Below the pieces are notes generated by a model. The model did no database searches. It was not told the DNA's origin and saw nothing but the letters and a program-made list of their open reading frames with translations. From contig NZ_VDMP01000027.1 of the NCBI RefSeq assembly GCF_006335005.1, forward strand, positions 571,459 through 635,458: a stretch of 64,000 bases of DNA. Reading direction: 5' to 3'. Shown piece after piece: positions 48,078 through 57,144 of the stretch. This DNA comes from Nocardioides albidus. Its GTDB lineage: Bacteria > Actinomycetota > Actinomycetes > Propionibacteriales > Nocardioidaceae. Position numbers and translations under genes: made by a program. Numbering within the stretch: position 1 is the first letter of the stretch; each line of letters opens with the position of its first letter.

Positions 48078-49027
48078 CGGTCGAGACGAGGCGCGTCGGC
48101 CCCGAGGCCGCCGCGGAGGTGCTGGCCGTGGTCCGGGCGGCGTTCGCCGACCGCCCGGTGCTCGACCCCCCGGCCGACGCCCTGGCCGAGACCGAGGAGT
48201 CGATCGCAGCCCTGCTCGCCGCGGGTGGGGGGCTGCTGGCCGTCGAGGACGGACGGCCTGTCGGCGCGCTCGTGCTCGACCCGGACGACGATGCCGTCTA
48301 CCTGCGTCGCGTCAGCGTCGACCCGTCGGCCCAGGGCCACGGCCTCGCCCACGGCCTGGTCCGCGCCGCGCTGTCGGAGATCGCGCGCTCCGGTGCCCGG
48401 CGGGTCCGACTGCTCGCCCGCGAGGAGCTGCCCCGCACGATCGGCTTCTGGCGCGACCTGGGCTTCGTCGAGACGGGTCGCCACACGCCGTACGTCGAGA
48501 TGGCGCGTCCCGCGCCGGTCGTCGTCGAGGTGCCCGGCGCGGAGGACATGCACGACCTGGGCCGCCGCGTGGCGGCGTACCTCACCGCGGGCGACGTGCT
48601 CGTCCTCAGCGGCGAGCTCGGGGCCGGGAAGACCACGTTCGCCCAGGGCCTCGGCGAGGGGCTGGGCGTGCGCGGGGGGATCACCTCGCCCACGTTCGTC
48701 ATCGCCCGGGTGCACCCCTCCCTCGGCGACGGGCCTGAGCTGGTCCACGTCGACGCCTACCGCCTCGGCGGACGGGCCGAGCTCGACGACCTCGACCTCG
48801 ACACCGACCTCGACGAGGCGGTGACGGTCGTCGAGTGGGGCACGGGCATCGCCGAGAGCCTTGCGGAGGCGCGCATGGAGGTGCGGATCAGCCGGGCGAC
48901 CGCACAGCCGGACGTCGACCCCGACGCCGACCCACGGCTGGTCGAACTGGACGGGGTCGGTGCGCGGTGGCTGAGGGAGGACCTGCGCTCCCTCGGCACG
49001 CGGGGACCGGAGTCCGCTACCGCCTGA
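48074..49027 (+). CDS. tsaE: GNAT acetyltransferase fused to TsaE ATPase
   Basis: This 317-residue fusion has an N-terminal GNAT domain (about 1-145; VSVDPSAQGHGLAHGL is the acetyl-CoA-binding motif) and a C-terminal TsaE domain with P-loop GELGAGKTT at residues 180-188, SPTFVIARVH and HVDAYRLGG. TsaE is the ATPase that drives t6A37 modification of tRNA with TsaB and TsaD, whose genes lie 2.4 kb downstream. The role of the GNAT half is unknown. The usual partner tsaB is separated from it by two GH16 genes. Confidence 0.9.
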   Translation: MTVETRRVGPEAAAEVLAVVRAAFADRPVLDPPADALAETEESIAALLAAGGGLLAVEDGRPVGALVLDPDDDAVYLRRVSVDPSAQGHGLAHGLVRAALSEIARSGARRVRLLAREELPRTIGFWRDLGFVETGRHTPYVEMARPAPVVVEVPGAEDMHDLGRRVAAYLTAGDVLVLSGELGAGKTTFAQGLGEGLGVRGGITSPTFVIARVHPSLGDGPELVHVDAYRLGGRAELDDLDLDTDLDEAVTVVEWGTGIAESLAEARMEVRISRATAQPDVDPDADPRLVELDGVGARWLREDLRSLGTRGPESATA

Positions 49028-49097
49028 CGGGCCCATCGTGCTGGTCCGGGCGTGCCATGCCGTCCGACCAGGCACGGATTCCTGCGCGCCAGTGTTT

Positions 49098-49103
49098 TAC
49101 AAT
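49098..49103 (+). promoter_or_regulatory. -10 box of the first GH16 gene
   Basis: TACAAT sits in a locally AT-rich patch (GTTTTACAATATGG), 41 nt before the ATG. The untranslated leader contains a GGAGG site. This contrasts with the leaderless spacing seen at many other genes here. No convincing -35 was found. Confidence 0.5.
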
Positions 49104-49144
49104 ATGGTCCCCCATGTCCACGGACGAACGGAGTCGGAGGGTTC

Positions 49145-50050
49145 ATGGGGAACATCGCAATGAAGCGCGCGCTGGCGCTGGGCGGCGCCGCGCTGGTGGT
49201 GCTGGGGCTGCAGGTCCTGGTCACCCCGCAGAGTGAGGCGTCGCCGGGCGACCGAGCGGGAAGCGTCCGGATGGCAGCGGGCACCGACCCCTGCGGACCG
49301 CGGATCAGGCGGGCCGCCGGCGGCTACTACCAGTGCTCCCTGGTCGACAACTTCGACGGCTCGACGCTCGACAGCCAGCTGTGGCACGTGATGGACGGGT
49401 CGAGCGAAGGTGAGGCGTGCACCGCGAACAGCAGCGACACGGTCGTGGTCGCCGGCGGCACCCTGCGCCTGACCGCGCGACCGGTCGCCTCGGCGGACCA
49501 GTGTCCCGTGCGCCCGGACGGCACGCGGGCGGCGTACGTCACCGGCTCGGTCAACACCTTCTGGAAGTGGAGCCAGCAGTACGGCCGCTTCGAGGCGCGG
49601 ATGAAGTCGCCGGTCGCGAGTGCGGCGGGGCCGCACGAGGCCTTCTGGCTGTGGCCCGACATCCGGTACAGCACGGACGCCACGTGGCCCGCGTCCGGCG
49701 AGATCGACATCGCCGAGACCTACGCGGCCCACCCGGACCTGGCGATCCCTTTCCTGCACTACACCTCGAACGACAACGGCGGCCCGGTGCCCGGGCTCAA
49801 CACCTCGTGGAGCTGCTTCGCCCAGCGTGGGCAGTGGCACACCTACGTGCTGGAGTGGACAGCGGCCAAGCTGGTGATCAAGGTCGACGGCAACACCTGT
49901 CTGACCAACACCGCCGGCGCCGCGAGCTTCCGCAAGCCCTTCATCATGGCGTTCTCCCAGCTGCTCGACGACAGCGGCGCCAACAAGATGGTCTCCGCCG
50001 CGGCGGTGCCGACGACGCTCGAGGTCGACTACGTGAAGGTCTGGCGGTGA
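49145..50050 (+). CDS. Secreted glycoside hydrolase family 16 protein
   Basis: This 301-residue protein has a signal peptide (ALALGGAALVVLGLQVLV) and one GH16 beta-jelly-roll. The catalytic motif is GEIDIAET, giving the E-x-D-x-x-E pattern of nucleophile and acid/base, preceded by the substrate-cleft segment EAFWLWPDIRY. GH16 enzymes cleave beta-1,3 or beta-1,3-1,4 glucans, agarose or related polymers; the exact glycan is not predictable. The ATG follows a GGAGG site by about 4 nt. A close paralogue lies directly downstream. Confidence 0.92.
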   Translation: MGNIAMKRALALGGAALVVLGLQVLVTPQSEASPGDRAGSVRMAAGTDPCGPRIRRAAGGYYQCSLVDNFDGSTLDSQLWHVMDGSSEGEACTANSSDTVVVAGGTLRLTARPVASADQCPVRPDGTRAAYVTGSVNTFWKWSQQYGRFEARMKSPVASAAGPHEAFWLWPDIRYSTDATWPASGEIDIAETYAAHPDLAIPFLHYTSNDNGGPVPGLNTSWSCFAQRGQWHTYVLEWTAAKLVIKVDGNTCLTNTAGAASFRKPFIMAFSQLLDDSGANKMVSAAAVPTTLEVDYVKVWR

Positions 50051-50076
50051 GCTGACGGTCCGCCGATCGGTCGACG

Positions 50077-50112
50077 GTCCCGGGACCTCGGTCCCGGGAC
50101 TCGGCTGTTTTT
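50077..50112 (+). terminator. Intrinsic terminator between the GH16 genes
   Basis: Two copies of the palindrome GTCCCGGGAC, separated by CTCG, form a 10 bp stem. A run of five T follows (50108-50112). It is the most classical intrinsic terminator in the window and indicates that the two GH16 genes are separate transcripts. Confidence 0.85.
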
Positions 50113-50206
50113 AGGACTAGTCATCCGGATCGTGCGGAGGTGCCGGGACGGGGGCCGCCATTCCTAGGCTCGATGGAGTCCGCACATCCTGTCCGGGGGG
50201 ATCGAA

Positions 50207-51343
50207 GTGAAGAGCTGGAGCGCAGCGCTGGTGCTGCTCCTGTCCGTGGTGAGCTGGGGGCTCGCGGCCCCTGCTGCCGAGGCCGCGAGCGACGACAGGG
50301 CGCCGGTGCTCCACCGTCCCGGACAGGCGGGCACCTCCGTGGTCTTCACGGGTCGTGCGCGTCCCCGCGCGAAGGTCCGCCTGCAGGTCAGGTCACCCTC
50401 GGCCTGGGCGACGGTCGGCCGCGACCGCGCCTCGCGCGGCGGCCGCTTCCGGATCGTCGTCGCCACTGCCGACCGGCGACGCACCTTCCGTGCGGTCTCA
50501 GCGGGCCGGACGAGCAAGACGTACGACGTCGCGTCCACCCCGGCCGTCGCCGTGCCGGCCTCGAAGCCGGTCGGGTCGGATGCCTGCGGACCGCTCGTGA
50601 CGCGTCCGGGCGGCGGAACCTACCAGTGCACGCTCGTCGACGACTTCGACGGTTCGGCCGTGGACCGCGGTCTCTGGCACGTGATGGACAAGGTGAGCGA
50701 AGGCGCGGCCTGCATGGTCGACACCCCGCAGACCGTCGCCGTGCACTCCGGCGCCCTCCACCTCACCGTGCGCCCGGCGGCGAGCGCCGACCAGTGCCCG
50801 CTGCGCCCGGACGGGACCCGCGCCGAGTTCGTCACCGGCTCGGTCAACACCTTCTGGAAGTGGAGCCAGCAGTACGGACGGTTCGAGGCGCGGATGAGGT
50901 CGCAGGCGGTGCCCTTCGCCGGACCCCAGGAGGCGTTCTGGCTGTGGCCCGACATCCGCTACAGCACCGACCTGACCTGGCCGGCGTCGGGCGAGATCGA
51001 CATCGCCGAGACCTACGCCGCCCACCCGAACCTCGCGATCCCGTTCCTGCACTACACCGGGAACGACAACGGTGGCCCGGTCCCCGGCCTGAACACGGCC
51101 TGGAACTGCGCCGCCGCGCGCGGACAGTGGCACACCTACGCGCTCGAGTGGACCGCCGACCAGCTCGTCATCTCCGTCGACGGCCGGGAGTGCTTGCGCA
51201 ACACGACGGGGGGCGCGAGCTTCCGCAAGCGGTTCATCATGGCCTTCTCGCAGCTGCTGACGCCCAGCGGCGCCAACCAGTTCCTCCCCGGTGACCTGTC
51301 GCCGACCACTCTCGACGTCGACTACGTCAAGGTCTGGCGCTAG
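50207..51343 (+). CDS. Secreted glycoside hydrolase family 16 protein with N-terminal accessory domain
   Basis: This 378-residue paralogue of the preceding enzyme shares long identical blocks (SVNTFWKWSQQYGRFEAR, ASGEIDIAETYAAHP). It has a signal peptide (ALVLLLSVVSWGLAAPA). Unlike its neighbour it carries about 90 extra residues between the signal and the catalytic domain, a beta-rich, basic module (VVFTGRARPRAKVRLQV) that looks Ig-like or cell-wall binding. The GTG follows a GGGGGGA site. The catalytic motif is intact, so both copies should be active. Confidence 0.92.
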   Translation: MKSWSAALVLLLSVVSWGLAAPAAEAASDDRAPVLHRPGQAGTSVVFTGRARPRAKVRLQVRSPSAWATVGRDRASRGGRFRIVVATADRRRTFRAVSAGRTSKTYDVASTPAVAVPASKPVGSDACGPLVTRPGGGTYQCTLVDDFDGSAVDRGLWHVMDKVSEGAACMVDTPQTVAVHSGALHLTVRPAASADQCPLRPDGTRAEFVTGSVNTFWKWSQQYGRFEARMRSQAVPFAGPQEAFWLWPDIRYSTDLTWPASGEIDIAETYAAHPNLAIPFLHYTGNDNGGPVPGLNTAWNCAAARGQWHTYALEWTADQLVISVDGRECLRNTTGGASFRKRFIMAFSQLLTPSGANQFLPGDLSPTTLDVDYVKVWR

Positions 51344-51384
51344 GACTCGCCGTAGCCCCTCCGGCCGGCCGGTAGCCTCGGAGG

Positions 51385-52008
51385 GTGCTGCTCGCCTTCG
51401 ACACCGCCTCATCGACGGTCACCGTCGCGCTCCACGACGGGACCGACGTGGTCGCCGCCACGAGCTCCGCGCACGGGATGAAGCACGGCGAGCAGCTCGC
51501 ACCGCTCATCGAGCAGGTGCTGGCCGAGGGCGGCACCCGTCCGGCCGATCTCACGGGGATCGCGGTCGGCGTCGGACCCGGTCCGTTCACGGGGCTGCGG
51601 GTCGGCCTCGTCACCGCCCGCACGATGGCCCACGTGCTCGGCGTCCCGGTGCAGGGGGTGTGCTCGCTCGACGCGCTCGCCCTGGAGGCGGTCGAGACGG
51701 GGGCCGTGAGCGGGGCGTTCGTGGTCGCCTCGGACGCGCGGCGCAAGGAGGTCTACCTCGCGTCGTACGACGCCGACGGGACCCGCCGGGACGGGCCGGT
51801 CGTCGACAAGCCGGCGGCGCTCGCAACAGCCGGTCCGGTGGTGGGGGAGGGTGCCCGGCTCTACCCGGAGTCCTTCCCCGACGCGCGCGGCCCGCAGCGC
51901 CCGGACGCCGCGTGGCTGGCGCGCGGCGTGGTCGCCGGACGGTTCGAGATCCTGGGCTCCGAGCCCCTCTACCTCCGCCGCCCCGACGCGGTGGCGGGAC
52001 CTCGATGA
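51385..52008 (+). CDS. tsaB: tRNA t6A biosynthesis protein TsaB
   Basis: This 207-residue ASKHA-fold protein is the scaffold partner of TsaD in t6A37 synthesis. The opening [15 protein letters not shown] and the [15 protein letters not shown] segment are typical. A TAGCCT box 6 nt before the GTG suggests its own promoter, needed because two GH16 genes separate it from tsaE. The stop overlaps rimI (ATGA). Confidence 0.94.
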   Translation: MLLAFDTASSTVTVALHDGTDVVAATSSAHGMKHGEQLAPLIEQVLAEGGTRPADLTGIAVGVGPGPFTGLRVGLVTARTMAHVLGVPVQGVCSLDALALEAVETGAVSGAFVVASDARRKEVYLASYDADGTRRDGPVVDKPAALATAGPVVGEGARLYPESFPDARGPQRPDAAWLARGVVAGRFEILGSEPLYLRRPDAVAGPR

Positions 52009-52463
52009 CCACCACGACCCGTTCGGCGACGGTCGCCGACGTCGCGCCGATCGTCGCGCTCGAGGCCGACTCCTTCCCGCTCGACCCCTGGTCGGACAAC
52101 CTGGTCCGCGAGGGCGTCGTCGGCTCGCTGCCGACCGTCACCTACCTCGTCGCCGAGGAGGACGGCGCGTTCGCCGGCTACGCGGTGCTCAGCGTGGTCG
52201 ACGTCGACGCCGAGCTGCAGCGGATCGCGGTCCCCGAGCAGCTGCGTCGTACCGGCATCGCCACGGCCCTGCTCGCCGCCGCCCGCACGGTCGCGGCCGG
52301 CGGCGGTGCCGAGCGGCTGCTGCTCGAGGTCCGCGAGGACAACCTCGCGGCTCTGCTGTTCTACGAGCGGCACGGGTTCACCGAGCTCGGCCGCCGCCTG
52401 CGCTACTACCGCGACGGCACCGACGCACGGGTGCTGAGCTCGCCCGTCACAATGGTCCCGTGA
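52005..52463 (+). CDS. rimI: Ribosomal-protein-alanine N-acetyltransferase
   Basis: This 152-residue GNAT enzyme probably acetylates the N-terminus of ribosomal protein S18 or other proteins. The acetyl-CoA motif is [17 protein letters not shown], and [13 protein letters not shown] is the conserved C-terminal segment. It lies between tsaB and tsaD, overlapping both by 4 bp, which is the standard order. Confidence 0.93.
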   Translation: MTTTTRSATVADVAPIVALEADSFPLDPWSDNLVREGVVGSLPTVTYLVAEEDGAFAGYAVLSVVDVDAELQRIAVPEQLRRTGIATALLAAARTVAAGGGAERLLLEVREDNLAALLFYERHGFTELGRRLRYYRDGTDARVLSSPVTMVP

Positions 52464-53524
52464 CGACCCGCGACGAACCCCTGGTCCTCGGCATCGAGAC
52501 CTCGTGCGACGAGACCGGTGTCGGCATCGTCCGCGGCCACACCCTGCTCGCCGACGCCGTCGCGAGCAGCGTCGAGGAGCACGCGCGGTTCGGGGGCGTC
52601 GTCCCCGAGGTCGCCAGCCGGGCCCACCTCGAGGCCATGGTGCCGACCATCCAGCGTGCCTGCGACACCGCGGGCGTCTCGCTCACCGACGTCGACGCGA
52701 TCGCCGTGACCCACGGGCCGGGCCTCGCCGGCGCGCTCCTGGTGGGCGTCGCCTCGGCCAAGGCGCTCGCGCTCTCGCTGGGCAAGCCGATCTACGGCGT
52801 CAACCACCTCGCCGCCCACGTCGCCGTCGACCAGCTCGAGCACGGACCGCTGCCCGAGCCCTGCCTCGCGCTGCTCGTCTCCGGCGGCCACTCCAGTCTG
52901 CTCAAGGTCACCGACATCACGGGGTACGACGGAGGCGTGGACCCGCTGGGCGCCACCATCGACGACGCGGCCGGCGAGGCCTTCGACAAGGTCGCCCGCC
53001 TGCTCGGCCTGCCGTTCCCCGGTGGGCCCCACATCGACCGCGTCGCGCGCGAGGGCGACCAGGTCGCGATCGACTTCCCGCGCGGGCTCACCGGCCGCCG
53101 CGACCTTGAGCGGCATCGTTTCGACTTCTCCTTCTCCGGGCTCAAGACCGCCGTCGCGCGCTGGGTCGAGGCCCGCGAGCGCTCGGGCGAGCCGGTGCCC
53201 GTGGCCGACGTCGCCGCCTCCTTCCAGGAGGCCGTGTGCGACGTGCTCGTCCGCAAGGCACTGGACGCGGCCAGCAGCGAGGGCATCGAGGATCTGATGA
53301 TCGGTGGCGGCGTCGCCGCCAACTCCCGGCTCCGCGCCCTCGCCGAGGAGCGTGCCGCCCAGCTGGGCATCCGCGTCCGCGTCCCCCGTCCCGGCCTGTG
53401 CACGGACAACGGCGCGATGGTCGCCGCCCTCGGCGCGACCATGGTCGAGCGCGGCCGGACCCCCTCGCCGCTCGACCTGCCCGCCGACTCGAGCCTCCCG
53501 GTCACCGAGGTCCTGGCGGGCTGA
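52460..53524 (+). CDS. tsaD: tRNA N6-adenosine threonylcarbamoyltransferase
   Basis: This 354-residue enzyme transfers the threonylcarbamoyl group to A37 of ANN-decoding tRNAs. Metal-binding His residues are H116 and H120 in [19 protein letters not shown] and [14 protein letters not shown] are hallmark segments, and [12 protein letters not shown] closes the ATP site. The GTG overlaps the rimI stop (GTGA). Confidence 0.97.
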   Translation: MTTRDEPLVLGIETSCDETGVGIVRGHTLLADAVASSVEEHARFGGVVPEVASRAHLEAMVPTIQRACDTAGVSLTDVDAIAVTHGPGLAGALLVGVASAKALALSLGKPIYGVNHLAAHVAVDQLEHGPLPEPCLALLVSGGHSSLLKVTDITGYDGGVDPLGATIDDAAGEAFDKVARLLGLPFPGGPHIDRVAREGDQVAIDFPRGLTGRRDLERHRFDFSFSGLKTAVARWVEARERSGEPVPVADVAASFQEAVCDVLVRKALDAASSEGIEDLMIGGGVAANSRLRALAEERAAQLGIRVRVPRPGLCTDNGAMVAALGATMVERGRTPSPLDLPADSSLPVTEVLAG

Positions 53525-53542
53525 CCCCGCACGGTGCCGCGG

Positions 53543-53594
53543 TCGGCCCGTCGGATCGGCCCGTCGGATCGGCCCGTCGGATCGGCCCGTCAGA
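53543..53594. repeat. Four tandem copies of a 13 bp unit
   Basis: TCGGCCCGTCGGA is repeated four times head to tail, the last copy with one change. The array fills the gap between tsaD and the convergent methyltransferase gene, and its last copy contains that gene's stop codon. Thirteen is not a multiple of three, so copy-number change would alter only the spacer. Confidence 0.85.
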
Positions 53595-54765
53595 TCGGCT
53601 CGACGAGCAGCGCGGTGCCCGCGCCGGCGACCCGGGTGAGGACGATGGTCGCCTCGGCGTCCCCGCTGAGGGCGAGCCGCTTGCGCAACGCCTCGGGGGA
53701 GATGTCGACGCCGCGCTTCTTGATGGTCAGCCGACCGACGGACCGCTCCCGCAGGGCCGCCTTGAGCTGCTTCTCCCGGTAGGGGAGCGTCTCGAGGACG
53801 CGGTAGCTGCGGGCGAAGGGTGTGCGGAAGGGCCGGTCGGCGGTCACGTAGGCGATCTTCGGGTCGACCAGCCCGCCGCCGATCCCGGCGGCGACGGCGG
53901 TGACGAGGCCCGCGCGGATCACCGCACCGTCCGGCTCGTAGAGGTAGTCGCCCACCTCGCGGACGCCCACCGCGTCGGCGCCGGGGTCGTCCTCGTCGGT
54001 GATCGTGGCCAGGCCGCCGGTGCCGATCACGGTGGCCCTCCGGGCGACGGTCGCCGTCCGTCCGGACCAGAGCGCCGCCTCCTTGACCTCGCCCTCGTCG
54101 CTGACCCATTCGGCCTCGACGCCACGGGGGACCAGCGCGTGGGGGATCCCGGGGGCGACCTTGACGCAGGCGTCGCGGGCGAGCAGTCCCTCCACCCAGG
54201 TCCACGGCGGGCTCCAGTCCTCGACGCGGAAGGTGCGTCCCGCCCCGGAGCGGCGCGCCGGGTCGGCGAAGGCCAGGTCGAAGCCGCTGTGGTCGACCGT
54301 GGTGGCGTCGGCGACCTGGACCGCGCCGGGCAGGCCGAGCGCGGCGAGGTTGGCCTCGGCGACCGCGACCCGGACGGGGTCGAGGTCGACGCCGGCGCAC
54401 ACCATCCCGGCCGACGCGGCGGCGAGCAGGTCGCCCCCGATCCCGCAGCCGAGATCGACCAGGGTCCGCGTGCCGAAGGCCTGTGCGCGCCCGGCGCGGT
54501 GCTGGGCCACCCGGAGGCGGGTCGCCTGCTCGAGGGCGTCGGGGGTGAAGTACATCCGCGGCGCCAGCTCGCCGAACTTCGCGGCGGCGCGGTCGCGCAG
54601 CTCGACCTGGGTGAGCGCGGTCGCCGCGCGCTCCGGCGTCGTCGTACGACGCAGCGCGGAGCCCGCGGCGAGCGGAGCCGTGCCCGCGGCGACCAGGGCG
54701 GTGGCCTCGGCGAGCAGAGTCTGGCCGTCGTCGGTCAGCAGCCACCGGAAGTCGTCGAGGTCCAC
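53590..54765 (-). CDS. Class I SAM-dependent methyltransferase with THUMP-like C-terminal domain
   Basis: This 391-residue protein has an N-terminal helical region, a Rossmann methyltransferase domain with LVDLGCGIGGDLLAAAS (about 107-123) and FADPARRS as the likely catalytic motif, and a C-terminal THUMP-like domain ending in GRLTIKKRGVDISPEALRKR. The domain order suggests RNA as substrate, though no target is known. The GTG at 54765 (VDLDDFRWLL) was chosen as the first start free of the upstream transporter gene. Confidence 0.85.
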   Translation of the reverse strand: MDLDDFRWLLTDDGQTLLAEATALVAAGTAPLAAGSALRRTTTPERAATALTQVELRDRAAAKFGELAPRMYFTPDALEQATRLRVAQHRAGRAQAFGTRTLVDLGCGIGGDLLAAASAGMVCAGVDLDPVRVAVAEANLAALGLPGAVQVADATTVDHSGFDLAFADPARRSGAGRTFRVEDWSPPWTWVEGLLARDACVKVAPGIPHALVPRGVEAEWVSDEGEVKEAALWSGRTATVARRATVIGTGGLATITDEDDPGADAVGVREVGDYLYEPDGAVIRAGLVTAVAAGIGGGLVDPKIAYVTADRPFRTPFARSYRVLETLPYREKQLKAALRERSVGRLTIKKRGVDISPEALRKRLALSGDAEATIVLTRVAGAGTALLVEPI

Positions 54766-54788
54766 GCCCCCGATCCTGTCAGGTCCGG

Positions 54789-56957
54789 TCAGGTCGCGGA
54801 GACGAGCTCGCTCTCCGGCTCGTCGCCGCCCGTCGCCCCGTCGCGCTTCTCGTCGCCGTGGCCGGGCCACCAGGCCGTGTGGCCGAGGAGCGAGGTCAGC
54901 GCAGGGGTGAAGAACATCGACATCACGAACGACACGATCAAGATGCCGACCGCGAGCGCGAAGCCCATCGAGACGATGAGCGTGTTGCCGCCCAGCATCA
55001 GCGAGGCGAAGGTGCCCGCCAGGATCACGCCGGCAGCGGCGATCGTCGGGCCCGCGTGGGTGACCGCCTGGCGTGCGGCGTCGTGAGGGTCGCGTCCCTC
55101 GCGCGCCTCCTCGCGGAGCCGGGCGATCATCAAGATGTTGTAGTCGGTCCCGAGCGCGGTGACGAACAGGTAGATGTAGATCGGCAGCATGAAGATCAGG
55201 CCGGCCTCGCCACCGATGTGCTGGAAGGCGATGACCGTCAGCCCGAGGGTCGCGGCGAAGCCGAGCCCGACCGCGGCCATCAGGAACCACGGCGCGACCA
55301 GGCTGCGCAGCAGCAGGGCGAGGATCAGCATGATGATCACCGCCGCGACCGGGAAGACCACCTTGTAGTCGCGCGCCATGGCCGAGGACATGTCGGCGAA
55401 GATGCCGGGCGTGCCGCCGACGTACGCCTCGGTCCCCTTCGGTGCGGCGTCGTGGGCGGCGTCGCGGATCGGCCCGGCCACGTTGTCCTGTGCGGCGTCC
55501 GAGACCGGGTCGTCGGACAGGGTCAGGTAGTACTGGTAGGCCGTGCCGTCCTTCGACGGCAGGGGCCCGGCCACCGAGTCCACGCCCTCGGCCTCGCCCA
55601 GCGCGGTCGCGAAGGCGGCGAGCTGGTCGGGAGCGACGTCGGCGCCCTCGGCGTCGACCAGGACCGGGACGGGCTCGGCCGCACCGGCCGAGAAGTGCTC
55701 GGTGAAGGTCTCCATCGCCTCGGTGGACTCGACGCCCTCGGGCAGGCTGGAGTTGAAGTCGAAGGACGGGTTGAAGCTGAGCGCGAAGATCGCCAGCACC
55801 GTCATGGCGCCACCCGACACCAGCGCGGTCAGGCCGGGGCGGCGGCCGACGGCGTTGCCGAGCTTGATGAAGGTGCCGTGCTTCGGCTCCTCCTGCCACG
55901 ACTTGGACGGCCAGAACAACGCCTTGCCGAGCAGGGAGACGACAGCCGGGACCAGCGTGAGCGCCGCCAGCAGGGTGACGAACACCGCGATCGCCAGCGC
56001 CGGGCCGATCGCCCGGAAGATGCTGAGCGAGCTGAGGACGAGCGCCATGAACGCGACGATCACCGCACCGCCCGCGGAGGCGATGGCCTCGCCCGCCCGG
56101 TCGAGGCTGTGGACGACCGAGTCCTTGACCGTGGCGCCCGTGCGCAGCCGCTCGCGGTGCCGGAACAGGAAGAACAGGATGTAGTCGGTGCCGACGCCGT
56201 AGAGGACGACGATCAGGATCTGCTGCACCGAGGAGTCGGCCTTGAGGTCGAAGACGTCGTTGGCCCAGGCGATGGCGCCCGTGGCGATCGAGGAGACCAG
56301 GCCGACGACGACGATCGGCAGCAGGCAGATCAGCACGCTGCGGAAGATCAGGGCGAGCAGACCGACGATGAGCACGACGGTCGCGATGCCGACGATGAGG
56401 AGCGTGTCGGCGCTGGACTCCTGGGAGTCGAGTCCCTGGGGGACCGCGCCGGTGGCGCGGATCTCGAGCCCGGACCCGGCGACCAGCTTCTCGATGTCCT
56501 TGCGCAGCGCCTTGGCGTCGTCCATCGCCTGGGTGTCGTAGCCCGTGGCGCCGTCGGCGAGCGGGATGACGGCGAACATCACCGTGCCGTCCTCGGACAG
56601 GTTGGGCTTGCCCGACTCGTCCTGGGCGACGACGAGCGGCTGGAACGTCTTCGGGCCGAGCTCGGGACCGAGCCTCGAGCCGATCGCCGTGACCTTCTCG
56701 GCGTCGTCGCCGGTCAGCTCCTCGCCGTCCTTGCGCTCGATCACGAGGATCGCGCCGGGCGAGAAGGCGTCGGAGAACTTCTCGGACTGGAGGGTCAGCG
56801 CCTTGATCGACTCGTAGTGGTCGGGGAGGAACTCGGAGTTGTCCTGCGTGGACTGCAGCGTGGGCGCGGTCGCCCCGACGACCACCGCCACCAGGATCCA
56901 GGCGGCGATGACGTACCAGCGGAATCGGGTCACGAAGCGACCGAGAGCGGCGAACAT
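54789..56957 (-). CDS. MMPL-family RND transporter
   Basis: This 722-residue membrane protein has the duplicated six-helix plus large-loop plan of MMPL/RND exporters, about 12 helices in all. The GTDYILFFLFRHRER and GTDYNILMIARLREE segments in the two halves carry the conserved Asp-Tyr pair of proton-coupled MmpL proteins. In mycobacteria this family exports lipids; the cargo here is unknown. The ATG at 56957 (MFAALGRFVTRF) was chosen over a longer frame running into the groES operator region. Confidence 0.9.
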   Translation of the reverse strand: MFAALGRFVTRFRWYVIAAWILVAVVVGATAPTLQSTQDNSEFLPDHYESIKALTLQSEKFSDAFSPGAILVIERKDGEELTGDDAEKVTAIGSRLGPELGPKTFQPLVVAQDESGKPNLSEDGTVMFAVIPLADGATGYDTQAMDDAKALRKDIEKLVAGSGLEIRATGAVPQGLDSQESSADTLLIVGIATVVLIVGLLALIFRSVLICLLPIVVVGLVSSIATGAIAWANDVFDLKADSSVQQILIVVLYGVGTDYILFFLFRHRERLRTGATVKDSVVHSLDRAGEAIASAGGAVIVAFMALVLSSLSIFRAIGPALAIAVFVTLLAALTLVPAVVSLLGKALFWPSKSWQEEPKHGTFIKLGNAVGRRPGLTALVSGGAMTVLAIFALSFNPSFDFNSSLPEGVESTEAMETFTEHFSAGAAEPVPVLVDAEGADVAPDQLAAFATALGEAEGVDSVAGPLPSKDGTAYQYYLTLSDDPVSDAAQDNVAGPIRDAAHDAAPKGTEAYVGGTPGIFADMSSAMARDYKVVFPVAAVIIMLILALLLRSLVAPWFLMAAVGLGFAATLGLTVIAFQHIGGEAGLIFMLPIYIYLFVTALGTDYNILMIARLREEAREGRDPHDAARQAVTHAGPTIAAAGVILAGTFASLMLGGNTLIVSMGFALAVGILIVSFVMSMFFTPALTSLLGHTAWWPGHGDEKRDGATGGDEPESELVSAT

Positions 56958-57038
56958 GCCGGGAACGCTATCGGCGGCCGGGGGGCCGTGGTCAACCGAC
57001 TTTGGTAGGACGTCACCAGCACCACTGGAGGGGTGCCA

Positions 57039-57065
57039 CTGGCACTCCCTTGCGGAGAGTGCTAG
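57039..57065. promoter_or_regulatory. CIRCE element 1 (HrcA operator)
   Basis: CTGGCACTC, a 9 bp spacer and GAGTGCTAG match the CIRCE consensus TTAGCACTC-N9-GAGTGCTAA closely. It lies 80 bp upstream of the groES start. HrcA binding here would repress groESL until heat shock. Confidence 0.9.
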
Positions 57066-57073
57066 TTTCGTCG

Positions 57074-57100
57074 TTGGCACTCTCGCCGCGAGTGTGCCAA
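57074..57100. promoter_or_regulatory. CIRCE element 2 (HrcA operator)
   Basis: TTGGCACTC, a 9 bp spacer and GTGTGCCAA form a second CIRCE with one arm mismatch, 8 bp after the first. Tandem CIRCE sites in front of groESL are known in actinobacteria. Confidence 0.85.
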
Positions 57101-57144
57101 TGCAGGACACACAGACACAGTCTTAGAAAGTGGAGGTCGACATC

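Noticed and set aside
49145-51343. A mobile element carrying the GH16 genes
   Set aside because: No transposase, integrase, terminal inverted repeats or target duplication was seen; only duplication and insertion of genes can be inferred.
53543-53594. A CRISPR array
   Set aside because: The 13 bp units are directly adjacent with no spacers, and there are no cas genes.
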